From positions 372,001 to 436,000 of the forward strand of contig NW_020194594.1 in the NCBI RefSeq assembly GCF_002865645.1: a DNA stretch of 64,000 nucleotides, in the 5' to 3' direction. Of the stretch, positions 9,990 through 21,188 are shown piece by piece. Under the pieces are notes generated by a model. It saw nothing but the letters and a program-made list of their open reading frames with translations. It was not told the DNA's origin and did not search any database. Position 1 is the stretch's first letter, and every line of letters starts with the position of its first letter. The position numbers and the translations under genes were made by a program. Source of the DNA: Hyaloscypha bicolor E. Its lineage: Eukaryota; Ascomycota; Leotiomycetes; Helotiales; Hyaloscyphaceae.

Positions 9990-12142
9990 ATGCCTGGCGA
10001 AACCTTCGAGTTCCAGGCTGAGATTTCTCAGCTTCTCTCCTTGATCATCAACACAGTTTACTCCAACAAGGAGATCTTCCTGCGGGAGCTTGTTTCCAAC
10101 TGCTCCGATGCCCTCGATAAGATCCGATATGAGGCCCTCTCCGACTCAAGTAAGCTGGAGACCGGCAAGGATCTCCGCATCGACATCATCCCCGACAAGG
10201 AGAACAAAACCCTCACAATCCGCGATACCGGTATTGGCATGACCAAGGCTGTAAGTAATCTGCCACCCGAAAAGTGAACCACTTCTAACATGCGCAGGAT
10301 CTCGTCAACAACCTCGGCACGATTGCACGATCCGGCACCAAGCAGTTCATGGAGGCCCTGACTGCAGGCGCTGACATTTCCATGATCGGTCAATTTGGTG
10401 TCGGTTTCTACTCTGCATACCTCGTTGCCGACCGTGTCACCGTTGTCTCTAAGCACAATGATGATGAGCAATACATCTGGGAGTCCAGCGCCGGTGGAAC
10501 TTTCACACTCACACCCGACACCGATGGCGAGCAGCTCGGCCGTGGCACAAAGATCATTCTGCACCTCAAGGATGAGCAAACCGATTACTTGAACGAGTCC
10601 AAGATCAAGGAGGTCATCAAGAAGCACTCCGAGTTCATCTCATACCCAATCTACCTCCACGTCTCCAAAGAGACTGAGAAGGAGGTTCCTGATGAGGAGG
10701 AGGAGGAGACCAAGGAGGACGAGGCCGACGACAAGAAGCCCAAGATCGAGGAGGTAGACGACGAGGAAGAAAAGAAGGAGAAGAAGACCAAGAAGATCAA
10801 GGAGACCAAGATCGAGGAGGAGGAGCTCAACAAGCAAAAGCCAATCTGGACTCGCAATCCTTCCGACATCACCGCCGAGGAGTATGGTTCTTTCTACAAG
10901 TCCCTTTCGAACGATTGGGAGGACCACCTTGCCGTCAAGCACTTCTCCGTCGAGGGCCAACTCGAATTCCGCGCCATCCTTTTCGTTCCCAAGCGTGCTC
11001 CTTTCGATCTCTTCGAGACCAAGAAGACCAAGAACAACATCAAGCTCTATGTTCGCCGTGTCTTCATCACTGATGATGCCACCGATCTCATTCCTGAGTG
11101 GTTGAGCTTCGTCAAGGGTGTCGTTGATTCTGAGGATCTTCCTCTCAACCTGTCTCGTGAGACCCTTCAACAAAACAAGATCATGAAGGTCATCAAGAAG
11201 AACATCGTCAAGAAGGTTCTTGAGCTCTTCGGTGAGATCGCCGAGGACAAGGAGCAATTCGACAAGTTCTACTCTGCCTTTTCCAAGAACATCAAGCTTG
11301 GTATCCACGAGGACTCCCAAAACCGCCAAGCTCTTGCCAAGCTCCTCCGATTCAACTCCACCAAATCTGGCGATGACATGACTTCTCTCACTGACTACGT
11401 TACCCGTATGCAAGAGCACCAAAAGAACATGTACTACATCACCGGCGAGTCTCTCAAGGCTGTCTCTAAGTCACCATTCCTTGACTCTCTCAAGGAGAAG
11501 AACTTCGAGGTTCTCTTCCTGGTTGACCCCATTGATGAGTACGCTATGACTCAACTCAAGGAGTTCGATGGCAAGAAGCTCGTCGACATAACCAAGGACT
11601 TCGAGCTCGAGGAGACCGAGGATGAGAAGAAGACCCGTGAGGCCGAGGAGAAGGAATTCGAGGGTCTCGCTAAGGCTCTTAAGAACGTCTTGGGTGACAA
11701 GGTCGAGAAGGTCGTTGTCAGCCACAAGTTGGTTGGTGCTCCTTGCGCTATCCGCACTGGTCAATTCGGTTGGTCCGCCAACATGGAGCGCATCATGAAA
11801 GCTCAGGCTCTCCGTGATACCTCAATGAGCTCGTACATGTCTTCCAAGAAGACCTTTGAGATCTCACCCCGATCACCGATCATCAAGGAGCTCAAGAAGA
11901 AGGTTGAGGCTGATGGTGAGAACGACCGCACCGTCAAATCCATCACTCAACTCCTCTTCGAGACATCCCTCCTTGTCTCTGGCTTCACCATCGAGGAACC
12001 CGCCGGATTTGCCGAGCGCATCCACAAGCTCGTCTCTCTCGGCCTGAACGTTGATGAGGAGCCTGAGACTGCTGAGGAGACTGCGGCCGAGGAGGCCGAG
12101 GGCGATGCGCCAGCTGAGAGTGCCATGGAGGAGGTCGACTAG
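9990..12142 (+). CDS. hsp90: Heat shock protein 90 (cytosolic chaperone)
   Basis: Exons 9990-10250 and 10298-12142 encode 701 aa, the usual length for fungal Hsp82/Hsp90. This ATP-dependent dimeric chaperone folds kinases, receptors and other clients with co-chaperones. The N-terminal GHKL ATPase is complete: FLRELVSN with Glu33 and Asn37, DTGIGM with Asp79, GTIARSGT, and the lid [10 protein letters not shown] highly charged linker (EEEE/KK-rich) follows near residues 215-265. The middle domain carries the catalytic Arg block [12 protein letters not shown]. The C-terminus ends in MEEVD, the TPR co-chaperone docking motif. The intron (47 nt, GTAAGT/GCAG) falls right after [14 protein letters not shown] replaces the NASDA of yeast, as I recall in other filamentous fungi. 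The long open frames on the opposite strand are shadows. Confidence 0.98.
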
Positions 12143-12856
12143 ATGCAAATAATGAGAATCTTTGCTTTCGCGCGGGGATCTTGGCGGAGTTTGATTGGTT
12201 TGGTATTTCACGAAAGGTCAATCCTCGCTTTTTTGCATGAGAGCAGTCTGCTTTTCCATCTGGACACTTCGTTTGCATTGCACGCGATGATGGCATAATC
12301 CTTCCTCTAAAAATGTACCTTTGTTACAACAATGCGTTAAGACTTTTTCAGAAAGAGCAGAGCAGAATACAAAAACTACCTCCACCATTGTCCACTATTG
12401 CTTTCGTGATTTTCTGTTGCTTCGTGTGTTCCTTGTGATGATTTCGATGTACACATTCGGCGATCGCGAGTCTATTGGGTTTCGGATGCAACACCTCATG
12501 GTCGTGCATACAGACTTGCGTTGCACCTCGACGTACACCTTCATGTCCCATCTCCCCAACATGAGCAAGTGCTTCCTGCCCCACGAGAATTTGACAGATT
12601 TGTATTGATCGTCGGATGATCAGAATTTCTGTCATGTTGCAACGCTCAGGAACAGCGACAGTTGTAACATGCAATCTCATTGTACCTACACAGCTGGGTC
12701 AATTCCGCAAACACATATATCCAATATGTTTTCTCATCTTGCCCTGTCTATCCTTCACTCACACTCCTTCCATCCATTTCTCCTCGTCGTTTTTTCCTTC
12801 CTTCTTTGCTTCCGGCCCTGATCTTCCCATTGACTTACGACCGGGCACCGCCGAAA
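12143..12856. other. hsp90 3' region and promoter of next gene
   Basis: No gene seen. The 3' untranslated part of hsp90 and, nearer 12700-12850, CT-rich leader sequence for the proline-rich protein. Confidence 0.5.
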
Positions 12857-13969
12857 ATGCCTTCCACTCGCTCCTTTCTCACTTTCTCGCTCCTTGCACT
12901 CTTCTCCCCACTCCTAACTTCTGCCATTCCTCAAGGCTACGAATACCCTCCCCCACCGCCCTCAAACCCAAATCCAACATCATCATACACACGTCCTTCC
13001 CTTCCACCAGGAAGCTACATCCCCAGTCCTCTGCCCGAATCGGAGAGTTACGGCCCTCCTCCAACGAATGCGTACACCCCGAAACCACCAACACCTTTTC
13101 CTTGTCCCCACGAAAACAACAACCAACCTATCCCCCACCCAAATCCAGAAAACTACGTTCCTTCTGTGGCAAATGAGTATCCTTCGAGTCCGCCTCTTTC
13201 TCCCCAGGAAAGCTACGTTCTCACTCCTCCCGCTGATTCACAAACCCACTCCCCTCCTCCACCACCCTCGAATCCAGAACCTTACAGCCCACCACCTTCG
13301 TATTCAGCTCCACCAATCCACAGCCCACCATCATCACACGGAAACTCTTTTCCAACGGTGCCAGTTGTGTCGGCCTCGACGGCTAGCAATTCAGTTCCAG
13401 AATGTGGTAAAACGACGAGAACCCGCACGAGAACCGCCACACGGCTTTTCACTTCTACGTTTATTTCTACGGTGGTTTCAGTATCTACGGTCTCGACGGT
13501 GATTAACTTCACCGTCCCTCTTACAATTACTATTCCTTACTCACCACTCTCATCAACCACACTGCCGCCACCATATCCTGCATCGCCGCCTCCAAATTAT
13601 GGACAACCACCAGCGAGCTATGGACAGCCGCCCAGCTATTCACAACCACCAACCTGCAACTCATCTCAGCCACTGAGCAACGCACAACCACCATCCTACA
13701 GCCCACCAGCAAGCCATGCCCAACCACCAACTTACGATTCCCCTCCTCCTCCGCCTCCAAATACTCAACCACCAAGCTACACCCCATCCCAACCTTCAAG
13801 CTACGAGCCAGCTTCATACGATGATGGAAGCAATGGAGGAGATCCATACCATGATAGTGGAGACGAGGAAGAAACGGATTCCTGGCGTGAGACTAGCCCA
13901 CCTGGACAAAGTGGGGGGAATGGGGGGCTTGGGGGTTTGCTTGGGGGATTACTTGGGATTTTGAGGTAG
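12857..13969 (+). CDS. Secreted proline-rich repeat protein, probably wall-associated
   Basis: The product is 370 aa when started at the ATG that begins MPSTRSFLTFSLLALFSPLL, a clear signal peptide ending near TSA-IPQ. A longer frame from 12680 would bury this signal, so I reject it. The mature protein is extremely rich in Pro, Ser and Tyr with irregular PPPP, SYSPP and YGQPPSY repeats on both sides of a central segment (ECGKTTRTRTRTATRLF then Thr/Val-rich FISTVVSVSTVSTVINFT) that resembles the linker of fungal wall proteins. The C-terminus has an acidic patch (SGDEEETDSW) and a Gly/Leu-rich tail (GGLGGLLGGLLGILR) that is weakly hydrophobic. No GPI site is convincing. Likely a structural or adhesive extracellular protein; function is inferred from composition only. 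Confidence 0.75.
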   Translation: MPSTRSFLTFSLLALFSPLLTSAIPQGYEYPPPPPSNPNPTSSYTRPSLPPGSYIPSPLPESESYGPPPTNAYTPKPPTPFPCPHENNNQPIPHPNPENYVPSVANEYPSSPPLSPQESYVLTPPADSQTHSPPPPPSNPEPYSPPPSYSAPPIHSPPSSHGNSFPTVPVVSASTASNSVPECGKTTRTRTRTATRLFTSTFISTVVSVSTVSTVINFTVPLTITIPYSPLSSTTLPPPYPASPPPNYGQPPASYGQPPSYSQPPTCNSSQPLSNAQPPSYSPPASHAQPPTYDSPPPPPPNTQPPSYTPSQPSSYEPASYDDGSNGGDPYHDSGDEEETDSWRETSPPGQSGGNGGLGGLLGGLLGILR

Positions 13970-15047
13970 AAGATTGGATGATGAGAGGGAGGAGAGAGTT
14001 GGGAGAGGGTCGGGGGAGACGGTGTGTTCTTGACTTGACAAACAGGCGAGGATATGAATGAGATGATAGTAGTTAATTATAGTTGCAGTTAGATAATTTC
14101 CTAATTTATAGTGTCTTTCTTCAATGGGTGTACATTTGGTGTTGTGGGTGGGAATATGAGTGCAGGAGGCTGGGATAGGGAGGAGTGAAAAGTCATGTGA
14201 CGGAAAGCAAGGTTTGAAGGCGTGAAAAAGTGTGGCGTGTGGTTGGATACCTTGAAGTCAAGTAGATCTAAATTCTGTTTTCCCATTTTCCTCTCTCCCT
14301 CTTGTTCATTTCGTTGTGTCTGACTTTTGTTTTTGCACTGCCGCGTAGAATTACGTTTTAATTGACTCAAGACAGTGCCATGCATGTCCACCGGGACTTG
14401 CCGGCAATACAACATCGTACCCAATGGCAATCTTCAATCGCTTTACGGTAGAACCTCTTTCTGCTGTCTGGCCTGCTCGAATCCAGCCCCCACAGCCGAA
14501 GGATGCAAGCCGCTAGTCACAAGGCGCAGCTGAAGGAGACGTGGATTACGTTCAGCGACCCAGATGCTGGGGAATTGTTTCTCTCATTGAGGACCGCGCG
14601 AGGCTGACGCCATAGTGGTGGCTGTAGTGTCTCGGAGGTTCTCGTATCGAGTCTGTCGCCCTCCGATGGATAAGTTTCAACGCTTCAACCTGGCAAGGCT
14701 GACGCCACCGTCTTCCTGAATTCCTGCTGTCTCTGACGATTGCGCATCAAAGCTGCTTTCATTTGATGAGTTTCTACTGATCAGCCATGGAGCAGCCACT
14801 CGGACAACTCGTTAGTTCGGGAGGTTTAAGATATATTTGGTTCTACCCTTGCGTCCGCCGCCTTCTTGTTCGGTCGTATTCATCCCCATTTCCCTCGTGT
14901 CATTAATACGCATCGTACCTCTCCCTGCGCATCAAAGACTCCTTGAAGAAGACCTCTACAACTGAGAGAAAAGCATCAGCCTAAGAATATCATCCCTCTC
15001 CAAATTATATCAGCAGCTGGCGAATTCTCCAAATTTCTCCCAGCAAC
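13970..15047. other. Intergenic, likely promoter of the GPI-type protein gene
   Basis: About 1.1 kb with no supported gene. CT-rich leader-like sequence occurs between 14860 and 15040. Confidence 0.45.
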
Positions 15048-15798
15048 ATGCACGCACTCAAGTCTATCATCGTCGGTACTCTTGCCACCACGGCATCGGC
15101 CACCTACTTCAACGGCGAAGCCCTGCGCCGTGAAGTCCTTCAAGTCCGAGCAACTTCGTCATCTGTATCAGCCGCCACGGTCACCAAATCATATCCCACC
15201 GCAACGGCGTCTAAGAACAGCAGCAACGTCTGTGATTCTGTCCTCAGTGGCCTCTCAACCGTGCTTACGGGGCTCCCGACACCGACAGGTGATCTTTATA
15301 GCTACCTGAAAACTGCAGCCACGACGCTCACTGATCCTTGCGTAAGTCTCAAGTTCTTGCGGTGTTCCAAACTCCACAATACTCCTTTTTTTATTAAAAA
15401 AAAAAAGACATAACTAAGCCTCATACTCGCACCAGCACCTCACAGTCCCCTCCGCCATCGCCCCCGCCTTCAGCACCTACGAATCCGCCGTAATATCCTT
15501 CTACAGCGCCCACAAATCGCAGCTCAACTCCGCCGTCTCTGCTTGTCCCAAACTCACAAGTCTTGTTGCAAACCCTGTCTGCTCCACGGCGGCCTCCTCT
15601 ACAAAAATTGTGAAGACGATTCCCCCGGCTACGCCGATTCCTACCCCGACGGAGTCCGTGACGGGGACAGGGACCGGCTCGTCGTCGACCCCGAGCACGT
15701 CGATTATTAACACTGGTGGCGCGAACGAGATGAGAGAGAAGAGTACGGTGGCTTTGCTTGCTATTGGCGTGGTTGGAGTTGTGGCAATGCTCTTGTGA
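15048..15798 (+). CDS. Small secreted protein with GPI-anchor-like C-terminus
   Basis: Exons 15048-15341 and 15436-15798 give 218 aa. The 94-nt intron has GTAAGT/ACCAG borders and joins in phase 0. Features in order: signal peptide (MHALKSIIVGTLATTASA), a Ser/Thr-rich stretch, a compact domain with four or five cysteines (NVCDSVLSGL, TDPC, SACPKLTSL, NPVCST), a Thr/Pro/Ser stalk, and a hydrophobic tail (STVALLAIGVVGVVAMLL) typical of GPI attachment. The cysteine domain does not show the eight-cysteine CFEM spacing. Role unknown; likely plasma-membrane or wall-bound. Confidence 0.78.
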
Positions 15799-16065
15799 TA
15801 GAGGTTTGTTGATGGGTTATGGTAGGCAACAAAGTGCTAGTGGACGTAGCATGGAGGAGCAGAGGCAACAGAGGCGAATAAAGCTTAAAAATTCGTTGAA
15901 CTAGCCTGAAGTTCGATAATGTAATTCGGAAGGAAACAAGAGAGGAGTGATTTAGCAAAAAATAAACATACCCCCTTTCTTTTACCAAGGGGCTGGTCTC
16001 AAAACGGGCCTCACAAGATCAGACAAGAAACGTCTTGGTTTATCAAATCCATTTGCAGTTCCGGC

Positions 16066-16461
16066 TACCCGTTCGTACCTCCCACAAGTTACCACTGGTG
16101 GTTCGTGAAAGCGACTGGGCCACACTAGCGACTGGGCCAAATCACGTGCACACTATTTACAGGGCTCCAAGTCACCAGCAAACACCCAAACCACTCAACC
16201 GCCCACTTTTACTCCGTACCCATGTTAGAATACCAAAAAAATTTTAAAGTACTCAGAAAATTCTGAAAAGTTCACAGATTGCGAAGAACACTCTAGCAAG
16301 CCCGAATATAATATTAGTTTCTTGAAATTGTGGTATTATGGTTATTAAATAAGGATTTGAATAGTTAAGTAGTATAGACACGTGATTTGGCCCAGTCGCT
16401 AGTGTGGCCCAGTCGCTTTCACGAACCACCAGTGGTAACTTGTGGAAGGTACGAACGGGTA
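16066..16461. mobile_element. Fold-back (MITE-like) element with 83-bp inverted arms
   Basis: Left arm 16066-16148 and right arm 16379-16461 are reverse complements with one visible mismatch, around a 230-bp AT-rich spacer. Each arm contains a direct repeat (GCGACTGGGCCA twice, spaced by CACTA) and the palindrome ACCACTGGTGGT, and ends in CACGTG. Similarity continues about 18 bp further out, but there the copies differ mostly by C/T and G/A changes. No obvious target duplication was found. Confidence 0.75.
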
Positions 16462-16625
16462 ATCTAAATTCCAATCGTACTAAATAAAAAATGCCAAGAA
16501 GCAACCGTGTACCCAACCCAGAGAAAATCAAAGCAACAGAAAAGCCACAGCATTGCCGTTAGTCAAGAGCAAGTTCAAAAGACAGGAATATGCAAATCCA
16601 AGTCCAAATCTCCTTGCTGTTCCTC

Positions 16626-18231
16626 TCACAATAAATGATCAAAGGTAGAACATGGTGTTAGATATAGCATTGCTGTCGATCCAGGGATTCCGCCATACAT
16701 ATCCAGCGAATTGGTCTGGACATCTCCATATGTTGGTGGCTGGCGGTGCTGATCAAGAGTGGTATGGGTTGGATCTGTCAATTTTGGGGTCAGGTAGCAT
16801 CGCAGGCGGTCACATAAGATATCGGCATACCGAGCCGGAGTGCAGATTGACAAGCTCGAGGTGGCCCGCGATCCCATGAAGCAGAGGTCGTGAGTCTATT
16901 GAACAGTTGTTGTTGGTTCATTGAACGTCTAAGGACTTTTCTCGGTCTGGGACGAAAAAGCGGGACTTACGACTTGCTTTGGAGCAACGATCTCGTTGTC
17001 AACCAGTCGACCGGACCTCAGGTTGTAGGTACCCGTGGGATCATCGGGAAAGAAGCGGCCATGGTGTCGTTTGGCCACGATAACAAGCATAATTTGATGT
17101 TATGGTTGGCGCCGCCCGATTCTTTGCAAGCCTGAACAACTTGGGGCAGCTCTTCGACTCGGACCATTCCAGATTGACTTTCGTTCACCCCATCACTCTC
17201 GGTAGAAAAGAATATTTTGAGGCAACTTATTCGCGTTCTTGCGCCGATAAGCTCCAAGTCTCTCCCGAATCATGCCTTTCCAGTCTTCGATGTACTAAGT
17301 CACGTTAGTGGAGCCTCCATCGCATGCCACCATCACAGGTAACTCACCTCGGTATTCTTAGGCTGGAGTCACACCGAGACAAGATATTGCATAACGTTTG
17401 GATCATAGGTAGCGACAACGCCTGCCATTGAGGGGTAGGGATGGTAGATTGACTTTCCGGAATGGCTGAGGTCGGCACCAACAATCATCCTGGTCCCTTT
17501 CAGTCCCAAGTTGCCCACCAGATGATGACTCGTGCCACCAAGTTTGAAGTTGAGGTTCAGACTGGTCTGGCATTAGCATGAAATGATATGATATTATTTG
17601 CGAAAAGATAAACCTCACCACAAACTTCCCCAGATACCATAATCTCGACGTGCTGCCTTGATGAGAGCGTCCAGGCCAACACACACAGTTGAGATGCCTG
17701 CTTGCAATCGCTCCACCATTTGACTTCCGGGTAAGGGATGGCGTCTTTGCCTGGCAGAAGTGTGATCAGGAGAGTAGGTTTACTTAAACTAGCATAAGCT
17801 TGATTGGGCCTCTTCACCCATCTCGCTCTTCTTAAAATGGATGTATGAGCATCAGACTCAAGAACCGCATCAACATCTTTGACATTTGGCTTCTTGGCAT
17901 GCGCAAAGCCATGATTTTGTAATTCTTTAGCAAAAATTTGAGTGAAGTTGTCCAGGGTATGCCAATCTTGTCCGCCATTCTTCCTCACAATGATAAGTGA
18001 TCGATTCGGAAGCCCTACGCAAATCTTGCTAAGGTTCCAGGAAGCGGAGTCAACGGCATTTCTCTTCGGATTCCTAGAATCGTCCAGGGGAGGACCAGTC
18101 GTCAATTGTGCCCTGTATTTAGATTCGCCGTGAATGTCCAGAGTCCACTCGCTGTTACCATCCCTGAATTTGATGCAAGGCGCTCCCAGAAAGTGCGCAG
18201 TCACCTCCACAAAGTTTTCTTCGACGGTCAT
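16626..18231 (-). pseudogene. Argonaute (QDE-2-like) gene relic
   Basis: The minus strand encodes the linker, MID and PIWI parts of a fungal Argonaute, the slicer that uses small RNAs in silencing. Recognisable pieces: LNFKLGGTSHHLVGNLGLKG, MIVGADLSHSGKS (first catalytic Asp), HPYPSMAGVVATYD, YIEDWKGMIRERL, LPQNILFYR, LPQVVQACKES, VIVAKRHHGRFFPDD, TYNLRSGRLVDNE, and PARYADILCDRLRCYL near the end. Introns at their expected places are still recognisable. Damage: frameshift near 17697, TGA for an expected Trp at 17369-17371, four extra bases near 17195 beside the second catalytic Asp, a one-base loss near 17090, and loss of the C-terminal segment carrying the catalytic His (around 16900-16985). 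The PAZ/N region upstream of 18231 is only vaguely traceable. It cannot make a working protein. Confidence 0.82.
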
Positions 18232-18711
18232 TCCAAAATCCTAACCTTGTTGGCCCGAACATATTGAACACCCGGCGGGGAAGGCAATTATCGAGTACAT
18301 CCCCGCTCCCTTCAGATTGGGTGGGACTATACCCAACGGACAACGGGCCTGATCAAGAATCAAAGAACGATTGTAATTAAGACATTTCTTAACGAATCTA
18401 ACATATCGTAGGCCATAAGAGCAGTCATGAAACCACGTAATGGTTGCCACTCGACTATTGACGATATACATTCTCCTTTCTGCGGATGATCAAAAGTTTT
18501 CTCGGAAGCATGTTCAAAAACTAGTCAGCTTCTCAACTCACAATCAGCCTGTTGGACAATGTGATTGTATAGAGAGAGGGATACATGTTAGGGAAGAAAG
18601 ATATGCGGCTGAATTGAGGTTGGATGGCTGTCTCCAGGTATCAAGCAGACTGAGACCATGAAGCTTGACAGCACTGGCAATCAGGGGTCGGCAAAGACAG
18701 TCTATTTTCAG

Positions 18712-19673
18712 CTACAAGTATGCGATAGCAATACCCGTGACTGTCCCCAGATCTGGAATAAGGACCTTCTCGTCACTTCCATCCAAATTGGCCCGGTATA
18801 CGCCTCCCAGCAAATCGGTGATATACATAGACCTGTTCTTGATATCAAGTTCGAGACCAATTCCTTCGTGAAGTTTCCGTACAAGTATTTCGTGGTTTGT
18901 CTTCTCGCCTTTCTTCGGAATCTTCGATCGGTTGACCGTATTGCCTAACGGAATGCTTCATATCGTCAGCAATCATCCTCAGAAAGCGTTTTGGAGACTT
19001 ACTCTCCACGATCCGTCCAATATATCCATTCCTCAGCGAGGTCCAGGGACAAATCAATGGGTTCAGGAAGGTGGTCAAACAGAATCTCGGTGTTCTCTCC
19101 AGCAGTACCAGCTCCATCAATAGGACACCTCAGTATCTTTCCCTTTCCGCCCTTCGGTGGCCCTTTTTGAGTCCAGTAAATATATCCGGCCTCCTCATCA
19201 ACCTGTATCCCCACACACCACCTCAAATAATCTGCCCTATGCTCCTTGTTCTCTACATCCCCGTTCCTCACCAGCGTCTCCACATTCCCACCATTAAGAT
19301 CACTCCTCATGACTCTCATGCCTTCCCGATCACACCAATACAGCTTCCTGCTTTTCTCCGCAATCGTCAACTGCTTCGGCGTATGCGTCTTCGTCCCCGG
19401 TTCTATGATCGTAATAACGTTCTTCCCGTCAATGTCACATCGTTGTATGCTTCCTGTATTCGTCCAGCCGTCGGGACCTGGGTGTCCCATGTTGGTCCAG
19501 AAGATATACTTGTGGTCTGCGGAGACGGCTATGCCATCAGGAGCGCTGCGTAGGCCGGTAACTAGGTCACGACCTTGCGTGCCATCGGAGAGACAGGTGA
19601 AGATGCGGCCATCGGCTGTGTTGCGGTCGTCTGAAGTGCCTTGGTCGAGGATGTAGAGGAGGGTTAGGGCCAT
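18712..19673 (-). CDS. YWTD beta-propeller (LDL-receptor class B repeat) protein
   Basis: Exons 19673-19003 and 18955-18712 encode 304 aa. The 47-nt intron (GTAAGT, branch GCTGAC, acceptor GAAG) joins in frame to read YWTDRGD. Repeats typical of six-bladed YWTD propellers are visible: KYIFWTNMG, KLYWCDREGMRVMRSDLNG, GYIYWTQKG, EWIYWTDRGD, RSMYITDLLGGVYRANLDG. The whole protein is propeller, with no signal peptide or membrane segment, so it is a stand-alone intracellular version, a type common in fungal genomes and of unknown role. It lies intact between an Argonaute relic and a Tc1-type transposon. Confidence 0.85.
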
Positions 19674-19883
19674 TGTGAGGATATTGGAAGACGTTCAATT
19701 GATGGGACTGCTGTTGTTAGTGCTAGAGGGGGTTAGAAGTGGAGCAATTAGGATACTTAGCACATGTTGTGGCCATGCTTTTCTTGGGAAGTGTTGACGT
19801 AGGGTGGAGTGTTGCAAGAGTGAAATGCGAGAAAGTCCGGCAAATCCGAGGCACGTGACTGGTGGCTGTTCGCGTGAACTCTA

Positions 19884-19981
19884 CAGTAGGGTGCAATAAG
19901 TTTGCATCCTTGTCTAGCGTGCCAAGCTTTTCTAACCCAATTTGTATGGGAAAGGCTTGCCACTTTAGACAGTAAACAAAG
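19884..19981 (+). repeat. Left terminal inverted repeat of the Tc1/mariner element
   Basis: About 98 bp, the reverse complement of 21089-21188 except for a few substitutions and indels. Confidence 0.92.
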
Positions 19982-20180
19982 ACTCCTTAATATTAACAAA
20001 GATCTAGTATTTTGTATACCATCCTTCCGCATTAATCACTGCTTATACACGGTGATCCATCGTAGTAGCTAATCTATATAAGATCCCATTATCAATATTA
20101 TGCCATGCCTCTTGTGCTCCTCTAATTAATGCATCCAAAGTCTCCTCCGTATCTGGGGCATGTTCAAGCTCAGGGTGTAA

Positions 20181-21056
20181 TCAATATAGCTCAGCCTTCA
20201 TTAAAGCCCAAAGGTTCTCAATTGGGTTCAAATCAGGAGAATATGGTGGCCATTCCATTACTCTAATCCCCATCTCTCTCAAGATATCCCTTATAATTAA
20301 ACCACGATGAGGGCCAGCTCCATCGTGCATAAACTCTCCGCCATCAACCATAATTTCCGGAAGAAAAGCCCCATATAACGCCCGTATAACCCAAGATGTA
20401 ACTCCTCCACGAGCAGCTTCTGGATCGCCATCGAGAGGCACTAATCCTGTACGCCGATTGTGCCCAAACGCTGCCCAAAGCATCTTCTTTACTCCCTTAC
20501 CAGTACAACGGACAGGTTATACGTCTCTTGCCAGTATTTGATCGCTTGGGCGTGTAAAAGTCCATGTAGGCTTTACTCCTATACCCCTCTCAACTATACA
20601 CTCGTCGGACCACGAGACCTTCATCCAATCGTGGAGTATATATGCTTGATGACGAATTGCCCAGTTCAATCGTGCCTGAGCATGGGCAATAGTAATTATA
20701 GGTCGTTTCTTTTGTATCCACTTCCTCTTCCCCATCTCCCGTAATAGCCCTTGCAGTGATCGTTTCTTAATAACGTCGTCGACTTCGCGAAGGAGGTCTC
20801 TCATTTTGATATGAGGATTCGTATGATTGACTATATCGTATATGTGATCTCGTTGCTTTTCTGTAAGGGCTCGTGGTCTGCCAGAGCGCGATTTGGAGGC
20901 ATTATCGATACGTGAGGCCTCTCGCCGTATTATTGATTTGATTATAGAGAGGTTGAGTTCAGGGTGTAACTTGAGGATCCTATTTGGTGATAATCCAAAT
21001 GTAGATAGCTCGCAAATACGTGAGCGTATCTGCGGGCTCAATTCGCGTCGAACCAT
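20181..21056 (-). pseudogene. Tc1/mariner transposase with one in-frame stop
   Basis: The frame runs 291 codons from MVRRELSPQIRSRICEL. The N-terminal third is the helix-turn-helix DNA-binding region (GLSPNRILKLHPELNLSIIK, SGRPRALTEKQ). The catalytic triad of the DDE superfamily is present: Asp in VSWSDECIVERG, Asp in FMHDGAGPHRG, and Glu in SPDLNPIENLW. A TAA at 20517-20519 interrupts the frame before PVRCTGKGVKKMLW, and the frame continues without shift on both sides. A CAA codon changed at a CpA site would explain it. Without suppression this copy is not autonomous. Confidence 0.88.
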
Positions 21057-21088
21057 TCTGAATAGGATCAATTTGTTAATATAGGACG

Positions 21089-21188
21089 CTTTGTTTACTT
21101 GTCTAAAGTGGCAAGCCTCTCCCATACAAATTGGGTTAGAAAAGCTTGGCACGCTAGACAAGGATGCAAACTTATTGCACCCCACTGT
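21089..21188 (-). repeat. Right terminal inverted repeat of the Tc1/mariner element
   Basis: About 100 bp; partner of 19884-19981. It ends in ACTG before the TA duplication. Confidence 0.92.

Larger units (their letters stand above)
19884..21188. mobile_element. Tc1/mariner-type DNA transposon, full length, 1305 bp
   Basis: Terminal inverted repeats of about 98-100 bp (19884-19981 and 21089-21188) begin CAGT and are flanked by TA on both sides (19882-19883 and 21189-21190), the target duplication of this superfamily. The repeats differ at only a few positions. Between them lies one transposase frame on the minus strand with a single stop. Near-identical ends suggest fairly recent insertion. 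Confidence 0.93.

Noticed and set aside
10640..11422. 260-codon open frame antisense to hsp90
   Set aside because: It is a codon-bias shadow of the highly expressed hsp90 gene; its Leu/Val-rich translation has no motif.
12680..12856. N-terminal extension of the proline-rich protein
   Set aside because: It would place the evident signal peptide at residue 60; the internal ATG at 12857 is better.
16035..16531. Two short frames sharing a similar peptide (KLPLVVRESDWATLATGPNHV)
   Set aside because: They are the two arms of the inverted repeat read on opposite strands, not a gene pair.
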